This document shows, in pieces, positions 7,773 to 15,847 of a DNA stretch of 36,767 nt. Below the pieces are notes generated by a model. The model searched no databases. It had not been told where the DNA came from and worked only from the letters and a program-made list of their open reading frames with translations. Source of the DNA: Burkholderiaceae bacterium (lineage in GTDB: Bacteria > Pseudomonadota > Gammaproteobacteria > Burkholderiales > Burkholderiaceae_E); NCBI GenBank assembly GCA_019635275.1, contig JAHBZV010000029.1, positions 1-36,767 of the forward strand. Direction: 5' to 3'. Numbering within the stretch: the first letter of the stretch is position 1; every line of letters starts with the position of its first letter. Both the position numbers and the translations under genes were made by a program.

Positions 7773-9089
7773 TCAGCGGGACATCTGTGCGGGCAGCCAG
7801 GTCACGAGCGCGGGGAACTGATGGATCAGGACGAGCATCAGCAGCAGGATCACGAAGAAGGGCAGCGACGCGCGGGCGACGAAGCCGATGTCGCGCTTCG
7901 TCAGGTTCTGGAGCACGAACAGGTTGAATCCCACCGGCGGCGTGACCTGCGCCATTTCCACGACCAGCACGACGTAGATACCGAACCAGAGCAGGTCGAA
8001 GCCGGCGGCCTTGACGACCGGGAGAAGCACGGCCATCGTGAGCACCACCATCGAGATGCCGTCGAGCAGGCAGCCGAGCACGACGTACAGGACGGTGAGG
8101 GCAAGCAGGAGCTGCCATTGCGACAGGCCGAGTTCCCCGACCCATGCCGCGAGGTCGCGGGGAATCCCGGTGAAGCCCATCGCGATCGTGAGGAACGACG
8201 AACCGGCAAGGATCAGCATGATCATCGTCGTCGTCTTCATCGCTCCCATGATCGTCGCAACGAGGCTGCGCCATCCGAATCCTCCGTGGGCGACCGACAG
8301 GAACAGCGCACCCAGCACGCCCAGCGCGGCCGACTCGGTCGCGGTCGCGAAGCCCGCATAGATCGAACCCAGCACCGCCGCGATCAGCAACACCGCCGGC
8401 ACCAGCCCGGCGCTCGCACGCAGCCGTTCGCCGAAGCCGGCGCGCACGTCGTTCGGCGGGATCCGGTCGCCGTGCGCCAGCGACCACCCGCCGACGTACA
8501 CCATGAACAACACGGCGAGCACGATCCCGGGAACGACGCCACCGATGAACAGCTTGTTGATCGAGACGTCGGCGGTGACCCCGTAGACGATCATGATGAT
8601 CGAAGGCGGGATCAGCAGCCCCAGGGTGCCGGCGCCTGCGAGCGAGCCGACGACCATCTCTTCCGGATAGCCGCGCTTTTCGAGCTCCGGGATCGTGATC
8701 TTTCCGATCGTCGCGCAGGTGGCCGCAGACGAACCGGAAATCGCGGCGAAGATCGCCGAGCCCACGACGTTGACCTGCAGCAGACGCCCGGGCAGCGGCC
8801 CCAACCACGGCGCGAGGCCGCGGAACATCGATTCGGAAATCTTCGAGCGAAACAGGATCTCGCCCATCCAGATGAACAGCGGCAGCGAAGTGAGCGTCCA
8901 GCTCGACAGCGAGCCGAAGATCGTCGTCGCCATCGCCTCGCCGGGCATGCGGGTCGAACCGAAGAACATCGCCACGAGCGAGACGCCGATCAGCGCGAGG
9001 CCGATCCAGATGCCGAGCCCCAGCAGCACGAGCATCGCGCCGACGATCGCGGCGGCCAGCAGCAGTCCCGACACGTCACCGATCGGCAC
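7773..9089 (-). CDS. dctM: TRAP transporter large permease subunit (DctM family), second system
   Basis: The 438-residue membrane protein has the DctM repeats: a first half with PLFIWMGEILFRSKISE and GSSAATCATIGKITIPEL, the GLLIPPSIIMIVYG segment, and a second half with ATATESAALGVLGALF and MAQVTPPVGFNLFVL. It forms the sodium-driven transport channel of a TRAP importer with the DctQ and DctP proteins encoded just upstream. The start is GTG 9089 because GAGGAGGG lies at the right distance; the frame is open further upstream but has no such site. It overlaps the dctQ end by 14 bases. A 207-base intergenic region with the preA promoter follows. Confidence 0.92.
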   Translation of the reverse strand: MPIGDVSGLLLAAAIVGAMLVLLGLGIWIGLALIGVSLVAMFFGSTRMPGEAMATTIFGSLSSWTLTSLPLFIWMGEILFRSKISESMFRGLAPWLGPLPGRLLQVNVVGSAIFAAISGSSAATCATIGKITIPELEKRGYPEEMVVGSLAGAGTLGLLIPPSIIMIVYGVTADVSINKLFIGGVVPGIVLAVLFMVYVGGWSLAHGDRIPPNDVRAGFGERLRASAGLVPAVLLIAAVLGSIYAGFATATESAALGVLGALFLSVAHGGFGWRSLVATIMGAMKTTTMIMLILAGSSFLTIAMGFTGIPRDLAAWVGELGLSQWQLLLALTVLYVVLGCLLDGISMVVLTMAVLLPVVKAAGFDLLWFGIYVVLVVEMAQVTPPVGFNLFVLQNLTKRDIGFVARASLPFFVILLLMLVLIHQFPALVTWLPAQMSR

Positions 9090-9594
9090 GATGGCCCTCC
9101 TCGCTTCCGGTGGAAGGTTCCATCTCTCCGCCGCGCCATACCGACCACGCACGCTGCGTCACCGCGACGAAGAAGACCACGGCTCCGAGGGCCATCGCCG
9201 ACTGCGGGATCCACATCGGGAGCGCGATCAGGCCCGCGCTTCGCTCGTCGAGCTGCCACGACTGCCAGGCGAGCTTCGTGACGTGCCACGCGAGGTAGGC
9301 CGACAACAGCACTGCCGCCGTGACCGCGACCGATGCCGCGAGCCGCTTGCGCGGCGGACTCATCCTCTCGACCAGCAAGGTCACGCGAATGTGCTCGTTG
9401 GCGTTGAACGCGTAGGCGAGCGCCAGGAACGCCGACGCCGCCATGCAGTAGCCGGCGAACTCGTCCGCGGAGCGAGGAATGTACGGAAGGAACTGCCCCC
9501 CCAGCTGGTACAGGATCAGCAGCTCCACGCCGACGAAGCACAACGCCCCGAGCAGCGCCGTGCAGAGGTAGATCCGTTCGAGCAGTCGGACCAT
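9076..9594 (-). CDS. dctQ: TRAP transporter small permease subunit (DctQ family), second system
   Basis: The 172-residue protein has four hydrophobic segments and the DctQ hallmarks: RSADEFAGYCMAASAFLALAYAF between helices 1 and 2, and HIRVTLLVERMSP after helix 2. DctQ supports assembly and coupling of the DctM channel. ATG 9594 gives MVRLLERIYLC directly before the first helix; longer in-frame starts would add a basic, repetitive stretch that overlaps the end of the dctP gene. It lies between dctP and dctM in the usual order, separated from dctP by a 56-base gap that contains a perfect hairpin. Confidence 0.9.
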   Translation of the reverse strand: MVRLLERIYLCTALLGALCFVGVELLILYQLGGQFLPYIPRSADEFAGYCMAASAFLALAYAFNANEHIRVTLLVERMSPPRKRLAASVAVTAAVLLSAYLAWHVTKLAWQSWQLDERSAGLIALPMWIPQSAMALGAVVFFVAVTQRAWSVWRGGEMEPSTGSEEGHRADR

Positions 9595-9612
9595 GCGATT
9601 CCCCGAAGCGAC

Positions 9613-9636
9613 GCCGGCAGCCGCGCGGCTGCCGGC
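9613..9636. terminator. Perfect 24-base palindrome (hairpin) between dctP and dctQ
   Basis: GCCGGCAGCC and GGCTGCCGGC flank the self-complementary GCGC, so the RNA would fold into a very stable stem. There is no T-run, so it is more likely a processing or mRNA-stabilising hairpin or a partial attenuator than a full terminator. It would let the abundant periplasmic DctP be made in excess over the membrane subunits; this role is inferred. Confidence 0.6.
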
Positions 9637-9650
9637 CGCACCGCCTGCCG

Positions 9651-10628
9651 CTACTTCCGGAATGCCTCGACGACCGCCTTGCCGTCGGCGCCGGCGCCGG
9701 CCAGCCACTCGTCGACCATCTGGCGGCCCATCCGGTTCAGGTCATCGACCAGTTTCGGGCTGGGCGCGAGAACCTTCATGCCGTTGGCGGCCAGTGTCTT
9801 CTTCGTCGCCTCGGCCACTTCCTGGCTCGACGCCCAGCCGGCCTGCTCGGCCTTCTTGCCCTCGGCCAGGACTGCATTGCGGGTGGCGGGATCGAGGGCC
9901 TCGAGCGCCGCGTTGCTGACGATGACCATGTTCTTGGGCAGCCAGGCCTGGACGTCGTAGAAGTATTTCAGCGATTCCCAAGCCTTGTAGTCGACGCCCG
10001 ACTGGGCCGACGAGATCAGCGAATTGATCTTGCCGGTGGACAGCGCCTGCGCGACCTCGGCCGCCTGGATCGTCACCGGCCGTGCCTTGAACAGTTCGGC
10101 CAGGCGCGAGGTCTGCTTGTCGTAGGCACGGAAGTTCAGTCCCTCGAGGTCGGCGGCCGAAGTCACCTCCTTGTTGGCCATCAGGCCCTGCGGCGGCCAC
10201 GGCACCGCGAACAACAGGCGCATGCCCTGCGCCGCGAGGATGCGCTCGACGTACGGGCGCTGGATGCCCCAGAGCTTCTCCGCCTGCGCATAACTGCTCG
10301 CGAGGAACGGCAGGCCGTCGACCGCGTAGAGCGGATTCTCGTTGGTCAGCGTCACCATCAGCACTTCGCCGATCGGCACCTGGCCCGTCTGAACGGCGCG
10401 CTTGATCTCGGGCATCTTGTACAGCGAGGCGCCGGGGTGCACCTTGATCGCGAGCTTGCCGCCCGTGGCGGTCTTGACCGCGGCGGCGAACCGCTCGATG
10501 TTGACCGTGTGGAAGTTCGCCGGCGCGTAAGGAGTCGGCATGTCCCAGCTCTGCGCGGTCGCGGTCGCGGGTGCACCGGCCGCCGCGAGTGCGGCCGCCG
10601 CTGCGAGAAGCATTTTTCGAACCAGCAT
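9651..10628 (-). CDS. dctP: TRAP transporter substrate-binding protein (DctP family), second system
   Basis: The 325-residue protein is periplasmic: residues 1-26 form a signal peptide (LLAAAAALAAAGAPATATAQ) with cleavage after AxA-Q or close to it. The mature part shows the DctP layout: FAAAVKTATGGKLAIKVHPGASL, then LEGLNFRAYDKQTSRLAELF with the Arg that in this family binds the ligand carboxylate (known for related proteins, here inferred), then AEVAQALSTGKINSLISS. ATG 10628 has a GGAGG site. The gene follows the MarR gene by 36 bases, so it is probably expressed under the same control. The ligand is likely a carboxylate. Confidence 0.92.
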   Translation of the reverse strand: MLVRKMLLAAAAALAAAGAPATATAQSWDMPTPYAPANFHTVNIERFAAAVKTATGGKLAIKVHPGASLYKMPEIKRAVQTGQVPIGEVLMVTLTNENPLYAVDGLPFLASSYAQAEKLWGIQRPYVERILAAQGMRLLFAVPWPPQGLMANKEVTSAADLEGLNFRAYDKQTSRLAELFKARPVTIQAAEVAQALSTGKINSLISSAQSGVDYKAWESLKYFYDVQAWLPKNMVIVSNAALEALDPATRNAVLAEGKKAEQAGWASSQEVAEATKKTLAANGMKVLAPSPKLVDDLNRMGRQMVDEWLAGAGADGKAVVEAFRK

Positions 10629-10664
10629 GGTGCCTCCGTCGTCGTTGTCGTGGGTGAAGAAGGT

Positions 10665-11324
10665 TCAGTTCTCGTCGCGCCCCGGATTCGCCGATCCGGG
10701 CCGCGTGGCGGGCATCCGCAGCGTCGTGCGCCCGTAGACGTTGTTCGCATCGATCAGCTTGTAGAGCATGTCCATGAAGCAGCGACGCTCGTCCGGGGAC
10801 AGCGGTTCGAGCAGGCGATCCTGCGCGCGCTGCATCCTGCTCTTGTACTTCTCGACGAACTTCGCGCCGGCGCGTGTCGCCAGGCAGATCTTGCGCCGCT
10901 TGTTGTCCGGATCGACGATCCGCACGACCAGCCGACGCGCCTCGAGGCGCTTGAGTACGTCCGCGACGTTGGCCCGGTCGATCCCGAGTTCCTCGGCCAC
11001 CGAGAACTGGTCGAGCCCGGGCATGTCCACGAGGATGCTCAGCAGGCCGTACTGGATCGGCGTGATCCGGTCCTCGGCCAGCTCCTCCATGAACATCGCA
11101 ACGTGGATCTGGTGCAGGCGGCGCACGAGAAACCCGGATCTCGACCACAGCGACGTGTGCTCGCGCAACGCTGCGCGGCTTTCCGACGCGCCGGCCGAAG
11201 CAGCCGACGCCGGCGAACCTGCCGCGCCGGCGGTGTCCCCGACACCCTTGCGCGCAGGCGTGCGCGACGGCTTCTTCGCTTGCACCTGGCCTCGGCCCCC
11301 GCTGTCTCGACGGTCTCCTGCCAT
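10665..11324 (-). CDS. MarR family transcriptional regulator
   Basis: The 219-residue protein has a winged helix: QYGLLSILVDMPGLDQ, the recognition-helix region SVAEELGIDRANVADVLKRLEARRLV (about residues 112-137), and the wing DPDNKRRKICL. The first 55 residues are basic, alanine-rich and probably disordered, longer than usual. ATG 11324 overlaps the stop of the upstream CoxS-CoxG gene (TGATG), so regulator level is tied to the hydroxylase operon. MarR proteins are typically dimers that release DNA on binding an aromatic or organic-acid ligand. The best candidate sites are the AGTATACGAAC elements at 7646, 19029 (inverted) and 2337. The link between regulator and sites is inference. Confidence 0.88.
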   Translation of the reverse strand: MAGDRRDSGGRGQVQAKKPSRTPARKGVGDTAGAAGSPASAASAGASESRAALREHTSLWSRSGFLVRRLHQIHVAMFMEELAEDRITPIQYGLLSILVDMPGLDQFSVAEELGIDRANVADVLKRLEARRLVVRIVDPDNKRRKICLATRAGAKFVEKYKSRMQRAQDRLLEPLSPDERRCFMDMLYKLIDANNVYGRTTLRMPATRPGSANPGRDEN

Positions 11325-12556
11325 CACCGACCCCCCGTGCCGCCACGCTTCTCGCCGGCTCCGAACCACCGCGCCAGGCGGCCGCGCAGCCAGGCCCAGA
11401 ACATTCCCAGCGCGTTGATCCCCTTGGACGCCGGCGCGGGCGGCGATCGCCCGACCGCCATCGCCTCGAGGTTGCGGCCGAAATCGCGCACGATCTGCGT
11501 CACCAGCGACCGGACCAGGTCGGATCGCGAGAACTGCGCGAGCGGGCCCTGTACCACGTAGTCCATGCCGACCTCGAGGCGCGCCGCCGGATCCACCCCG
11601 GGTTCCGGCTCGACGCGATAGGCGATCGTCGCCTGGGCGCTGGTTCGGGACAGCGCATCGGCACCTTCGCCGCGGATCAAGGTGGCGCGCGCCGCCTCGT
11701 CGCGCTCGACCGTTCCGGTTCCGGCGAAGCTCGCCTTGATCGGGCCGAACGCAACGCGCACCGAGCCCGCGATCGTGCGCCCGTCGTAATGCTCGACGCT
11801 GGCGCCAGGCAGGCAGGAAGCGGCGGCGCGAACGTCGGCCAGCAGCTCCCAGAGCCGCCCGGCATCGCAGCCGCGAACCACGATCGACTCCACGATCTGC
11901 GGGGCCGCGACGCCCGGCGCGGGCACCTCCGAGGGTGCCGCAAGCGGCGAGGCTGCCTCGGTCGCGCTGCCCGCGGGCCCGACGTCGACCGGATCGAACG
12001 CCGTGGCCCCGCCCGCCGCGGCTGCCGACGCCAGCGCCGCGGCAGTGGCCTGAGCCGCCCGCGCCGCGCCGAGCTTCGATTCCGGGGCCTCGGCGTCGAC
12101 GACCGAGGAGACCGCCCGCACGATGCCCGAATACCCGGTGCAGCGGCAGAGATTGCCGGCGAGCTCGTATCGCACCTGCCGCTCGTCCGCGCCGCCCAGC
12201 CGCAGTGCGATGTCGCGTGCGGTGATCAGCATCCCCGGCGTGCAGAAGCCGCACTGCAGCGCGTGCTCGCGCGAAAAGGCCTCGCGAAGACGCTGCATCA
12301 GCGGATCGTCGTCGAAGCCTTCGATCGTTCGCACGTCGGCGCCTTCGCAGGCTGCCGCCCAGGTGATGCATGCCCGCACGGGCCGACCGTCGAGCAATAC
12401 CGTGCACGCGCCGCAGACGCCCTGCTCGCACGAGACGTGCGTGCCAGGCAGTCCCTGCTGCTCGCGAAGGAAATCGGCAAGACTCGTCCGCGGCTCCACC
12501 GTCGCGCGCACTGCGCGCCCGTTGACGGTGAGCTCGATCCCCGTCTCCGTCGTCAT
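11324..12556 (-). CDS. Molybdenum hydroxylase small subunit ([2Fe-2S]) fused to a CoxG-like SRPBCC domain
   Basis: This 410-residue fusion starts as a xanthine-oxidase/CO-dehydrogenase small subunit. A plant-type [2Fe-2S] domain (CEQGVCGACTVLLDG, Cys at about 43, 48, 51 and 63) is followed by a helical [2Fe-2S] domain (CGFCTPGM and CRCTGY). An Ala-rich linker (about 160-210) leads to an SRPBCC/CoxG-like domain (LWELLADVRAAASCLPGASVEHYDG ... SDLVRSLVTQIVRDFGRNLEAM) and a short hydrophobic helix near GMFWAWLRGRLARWF that could touch the membrane. CoxG proteins are usually separate. ATG 12556 overlaps the FAD-subunit stop (ATGA). The fusion suggests that electrons leave the hydroxylase at the membrane. 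Confidence 0.88.
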   Translation of the reverse strand: MTTETGIELTVNGRAVRATVEPRTSLADFLREQQGLPGTHVSCEQGVCGACTVLLDGRPVRACITWAAACEGADVRTIEGFDDDPLMQRLREAFSREHALQCGFCTPGMLITARDIALRLGGADERQVRYELAGNLCRCTGYSGIVRAVSSVVDAEAPESKLGAARAAQATAAALASAAAAGGATAFDPVDVGPAGSATEAASPLAAPSEVPAPGVAAPQIVESIVVRGCDAGRLWELLADVRAAASCLPGASVEHYDGRTIAGSVRVAFGPIKASFAGTGTVERDEAARATLIRGEGADALSRTSAQATIAYRVEPEPGVDPAARLEVGMDYVVQGPLAQFSRSDLVRSLVTQIVRDFGRNLEAMAVGRSPPAPASKGINALGMFWAWLRGRLARWFGAGEKRGGTGGR

Positions 12557-13380
12557 TGCAGCACCTGCTCGAGGGCACGGCCGAGCATCACGCGACACGC
12601 CTGGCGCCTGGCCGGCGCCGCATGCGCGAGCACCGGGTCGAGGTGGCCCCCGAGCCCGTCGGCCGCAACCCCGTCGCGGCCGCGCCGGGCAACCTCACGC
12701 GCCAGTGCCGGGAGGCCGGTCGGCCGATCGGCCGGGGCGCCGACGAAGATCCGCGCGACGCGCCGCTGCGAGTCGAGCAGGATCGCCGCGGCCGCCTCGG
12801 CAAACTCCCCGGGCTTTCGACAGAACTTCTGGTAGGCCCAGCGTGCAGACCGTGACATTTTCGGGACCTCCACCGCGACCACCATCTCCCCCTCGGCGAG
12901 CTGCGTCGCATAGCCTCCGACCATGAACGAGGCCGCATCGATCCGCCGCGTGCCGTCGCGCGACGCGAGTTCGATCGTCGCGCCGAGCGCCGCCAGCGCC
13001 AGCGGCCAGTCGGCGGCCGGATCGGCGTGCGCGAGGCTTCCGCCGATCGTGCCGCGGTTGCGCACCGCCCGGTAGGCGATCCCGCGCGCCACGCGCGCCA
13101 GGCACTCGATCCCGGCGATGCCCCCGGCCTCGTCCTCGATGCGCGCGTGCGTCACGCAGGCGCCGATCCTGACGCAATCGGGACGCTCGTCGATGCGCGT
13201 CAGCGCCTCGATCGTGCCGATGTCGATCAGCATCGCCGGGCGGGCGAGGCGCAGGTTGAGCATCGGGCCGAGCGACTGTCCGCCGGCGACGAGTTTCACG
13301 TCGCCGCCGGAATCGCGCAAGGCGGCGAGCGCCTCCTCGACGCTGTGCACCCGCCGATACCCGAACGGCGCCGGCTTCAC
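12553..13380 (-). CDS. Molybdenum hydroxylase FAD-binding (medium) subunit
   Basis: The 275-residue protein has the two FAD motifs of the CoxM/xanthine dehydrogenase medium subunit: AGGQSLGPMLNLR (about residues 32-44) and RNRGTIGGSLAHADPAAD (about 108-125). It passes electrons from the iron-sulfur subunit to an acceptor. The start is GTG 13380 inside GTGA, overlapping the large-subunit stop. The C-terminal domain after about residue 180 is divergent and Arg/Ala-rich but has normal length. Confidence 0.93.
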   Translation of the reverse strand: MKPAPFGYRRVHSVEEALAALRDSGGDVKLVAGGQSLGPMLNLRLARPAMLIDIGTIEALTRIDERPDCVRIGACVTHARIEDEAGGIAGIECLARVARGIAYRAVRNRGTIGGSLAHADPAADWPLALAALGATIELASRDGTRRIDAASFMVGGYATQLAEGEMVVAVEVPKMSRSARWAYQKFCRKPGEFAEAAAAILLDSQRRVARIFVGAPADRPTGLPALAREVARRGRDGVAADGLGGHLDPVLAHAAPARRQACRVMLGRALEQVLQ

Positions 13381-15797
13381 GACGCGTCCTCTGCCCGGCT
13401 GCCCGCGCGAGGCGAGTCGAACGGCCCCGCGCCCCGTGGCGCTGCCGATGCGCGCGCCGTCGCCAGCGCCGCCTGGAGCTTCGCCGGCGTGAGCGGCGTC
13501 GACGACACCTCGACCCCGAATTGCCTGAGCGCGTCGTTGACCGCGTTGAAGATCGCAGCGGGCGGCGCGATCGCCCCGCCCTCGCCCATCCCCTTGACGC
13601 CGAACTTCGTGTACGGTGAAGCGGTCTCGAAGTGATGGACACGGATCGGCGGTGCTTCGGTCGCCGCCGGCAGCAGGTAGTCCATCAGCGTGGTGGCGAG
13701 CGGCTGGCCGTTGTCGTCATACGGGCACTCTTCGTAGAGGGCCGTTCCGATCCCCTGCACGACGCCGCCGATGGTCTGGCCCTCGACGATCATCGGATTG
13801 ACCATCGTGCCGCAGTCCTCGCAGATCACGTAGTCGAGCAGCTCGACCGAGCCGAGCTCCGGGTCGACGGCTACCACGACGGCGTGCGAGGCGTAGCTGA
13901 ACACGCCCGTATCGACTTTCGGACGGTAGGACACGCTGGCCTCGAGGCCGCCGCGGTCGACGTCCGCAGGAAGCCGCTCGGGACGCACGTACCAGGCATG
14001 CGCGATCTCGCGCATCGTCACCGAACCCTCGGGACCGACGACTCGCCCGCCCTCGAAGCGCGCTTGCTCCTCGGCGCAACGCAGCAGCGCGGCGCCGATA
14101 CGTACCAGTCGCGGCAGCAACGCCTCGCAGGCGCTGCCGACTGCGCCCCCCGCCATCACGATCCCCCGAGATGCGTAGGTCCCCGTGGAGAACGGCGTGG
14201 TCCCGGTGTCGCCGTGCACGACCCGGATGCGCTCGAGCTCCACGCCGAGCACCTCGTTGGCGATCTGGGCGAGCGTGGTTTCCATGCCCTGCCCGTGCGA
14301 ATGCACGCCGACGCAGACCTCGAGCCCGCCGTCGGGCGTGACCCGCACCGTCGCCTGGTCGTAGCCGGGCACCAGCGGCAGCCCCCAGGATGCAAACACC
14401 GACGTGCCGTGGGCCGACTGCTCGCAGTAGCTCGCGAAACCGACGCCGATCAGCCTGCCGTCGGCCTCGGCGCGCTGCTGGCGCGCCCGCACAGCGTCGA
14501 AGCCGATCGCCTCGCGCACCCAGTTCAGGCCACGCGGGTAGTCACCGCTGTCGTAGTGCTTGCGCGCGACGTTGTCGAACGGCATCTGGTCGGGCCGCAC
14601 GAGGTTCTCGGCCCGCACCTGCCAGGGCTCACGCCCCACCTCTCGCGCGATCGCGTCGATCAGCAGTTCGATCGCGAAGCACACCCCGGAGCGCGCCACG
14701 CCCCGGTAGGGCAGGAATCCCGGCTTGTTGGTCGCCACGCAGCGCGTCGTGCAGCGATAGCCCTGGATCGCGTAAGGGCCGGGAAGGTTCCCGGTTGCCT
14801 GACCGGGCTCGAGCCCGATCGTGAACGGCCAGTTCGAATACGCGCCGCCGTCGATCGTGATTTCCGCGTCCAGCGCGAGCAGCCTGCCGCGCTCGTCGAC
14901 GTGCCCGGCCAGGCGATAGTGGTGCTGGCGCGTATTGGCGCCCGCAACGAGATGCTCGCGACGGTCTTCGACGTACCGGAACGGCCGCCGGAAGCGCAAG
15001 GCGAGCCACGCCACGCAGACCTCCTCGGGCTGCAGCACGCACTTGTAGCCGAACCCGCCGCCGACGTCGGGCGCGATCACGCGAAGCCGCCCCTCGTCGA
15101 TGCCCAGGCATTGAGCGAGCCCGACGCGAATCATGTGCGGTACCTGGCTCGACGTGTAGACGATCAACTGGTCGGCACGATCGTCCCAATAGGCGACGAT
15201 CGCCTTGCCCTCCATCGGCAGCATCGCCTGGCGGGCCAGCGACACCTCGCGGCGCACGATGCGCGTCGCCGTCGCCGCATGCCGGTCGAAGTCCTTGTCG
15301 TACTTCAACGTCAGGAACGCGTTGTCGGGCCAATCGTCGTGCACGCGCACCGCGGTGTCGGCGAGCGCCGCGTGGGCATCCACCAGCGGCCGAATGGGCT
15401 CGATCTCGAGCTCCACGCGCTCCACCAGGTCCTCGGCCTGCGCGCGGGTGGGCGCCACGCACATGACCACGGGCTCACCGACGAAGCGCACCTTGCCGCG
15501 CGCCAGCGGGTGATGCTCGGAGACGCGGTAGCTGGGCAGCGTCGAAGGCGCGACGATCGGCGAGACGCCCTGGAGGTCGTCGCAGGCGAACACGCTCGCG
15601 CTGGCATCGGCCGGCTTGCCCACGCGGCGAATCGTTCCGTGGGCGACCGGGCTGCGCAGGAACGCCACTTCCTGCTGTCCCGGAAGGAGCATGTCGGACA
15701 CGTACTGGCCGCGGCCGCGCATCAGGCGGGCGTCCTCCTTGCGAAGGACGCTCGCTCCGATGCCCCGGCGCGAATCGGCGTCGCGCGTTGCCGACAT
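13377..15797 (-). CDS. Molybdenum hydroxylase large (molybdopterin-binding) subunit, CoxL-like
   Basis: This 806-residue protein binds the molybdenum cofactor and hydroxylates the substrate. Visible motifs are the N-terminal GASVLRKEDARLMRGRGQYVSDM, the cofactor loop DVGGGFGYK, the active-site loop PYRGVARSG, and the C-terminal KGMGEGGAIAPP carrying the conserved catalytic Glu. The active-site loop lacks the Cys-Ser-Phe-Arg of form I CO dehydrogenase, so this is not a typical CO oxidiser; a heterocycle, aldehyde or related substrate is more likely. ATG 15797 follows GGAGGAGACC. It is the first hydroxylase gene in transcription order and lies about 50 bases after the upstream dctP gene. Confidence 0.92.
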   Translation of the reverse strand: MSATRDADSRRGIGASVLRKEDARLMRGRGQYVSDMLLPGQQEVAFLRSPVAHGTIRRVGKPADASASVFACDDLQGVSPIVAPSTLPSYRVSEHHPLARGKVRFVGEPVVMCVAPTRAQAEDLVERVELEIEPIRPLVDAHAALADTAVRVHDDWPDNAFLTLKYDKDFDRHAATATRIVRREVSLARQAMLPMEGKAIVAYWDDRADQLIVYTSSQVPHMIRVGLAQCLGIDEGRLRVIAPDVGGGFGYKCVLQPEEVCVAWLALRFRRPFRYVEDRREHLVAGANTRQHHYRLAGHVDERGRLLALDAEITIDGGAYSNWPFTIGLEPGQATGNLPGPYAIQGYRCTTRCVATNKPGFLPYRGVARSGVCFAIELLIDAIAREVGREPWQVRAENLVRPDQMPFDNVARKHYDSGDYPRGLNWVREAIGFDAVRARQQRAEADGRLIGVGFASYCEQSAHGTSVFASWGLPLVPGYDQATVRVTPDGGLEVCVGVHSHGQGMETTLAQIANEVLGVELERIRVVHGDTGTTPFSTGTYASRGIVMAGGAVGSACEALLPRLVRIGAALLRCAEEQARFEGGRVVGPEGSVTMREIAHAWYVRPERLPADVDRGGLEASVSYRPKVDTGVFSYASHAVVVAVDPELGSVELLDYVICEDCGTMVNPMIVEGQTIGGVVQGIGTALYEECPYDDNGQPLATTLMDYLLPAATEAPPIRVHHFETASPYTKFGVKGMGEGGAIAPPAAIFNAVNDALRQFGVEVSSTPLTPAKLQAALATARASAAPRGAGPFDSPRAGSRAEDAS

Positions 15798-15847
15798 GCT
15801 GGTCTCCTCCGTCGCCTCGTGGCCTTGCGGATCCTGCCCGGGTGCGG

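Noticed and set aside
7764-9281. 505-codon plus-strand frame opposite the TRAP permease genes
   Set aside because: The encoded protein is dominated by His, Asp, Arg and Gln, the typical antisense of hydrophobic membrane proteins.
13377-15797. Assignment as aerobic CO dehydrogenase
   Set aside because: The form I active-site loop is absent, and the gene context is import and catabolism of organic compounds.
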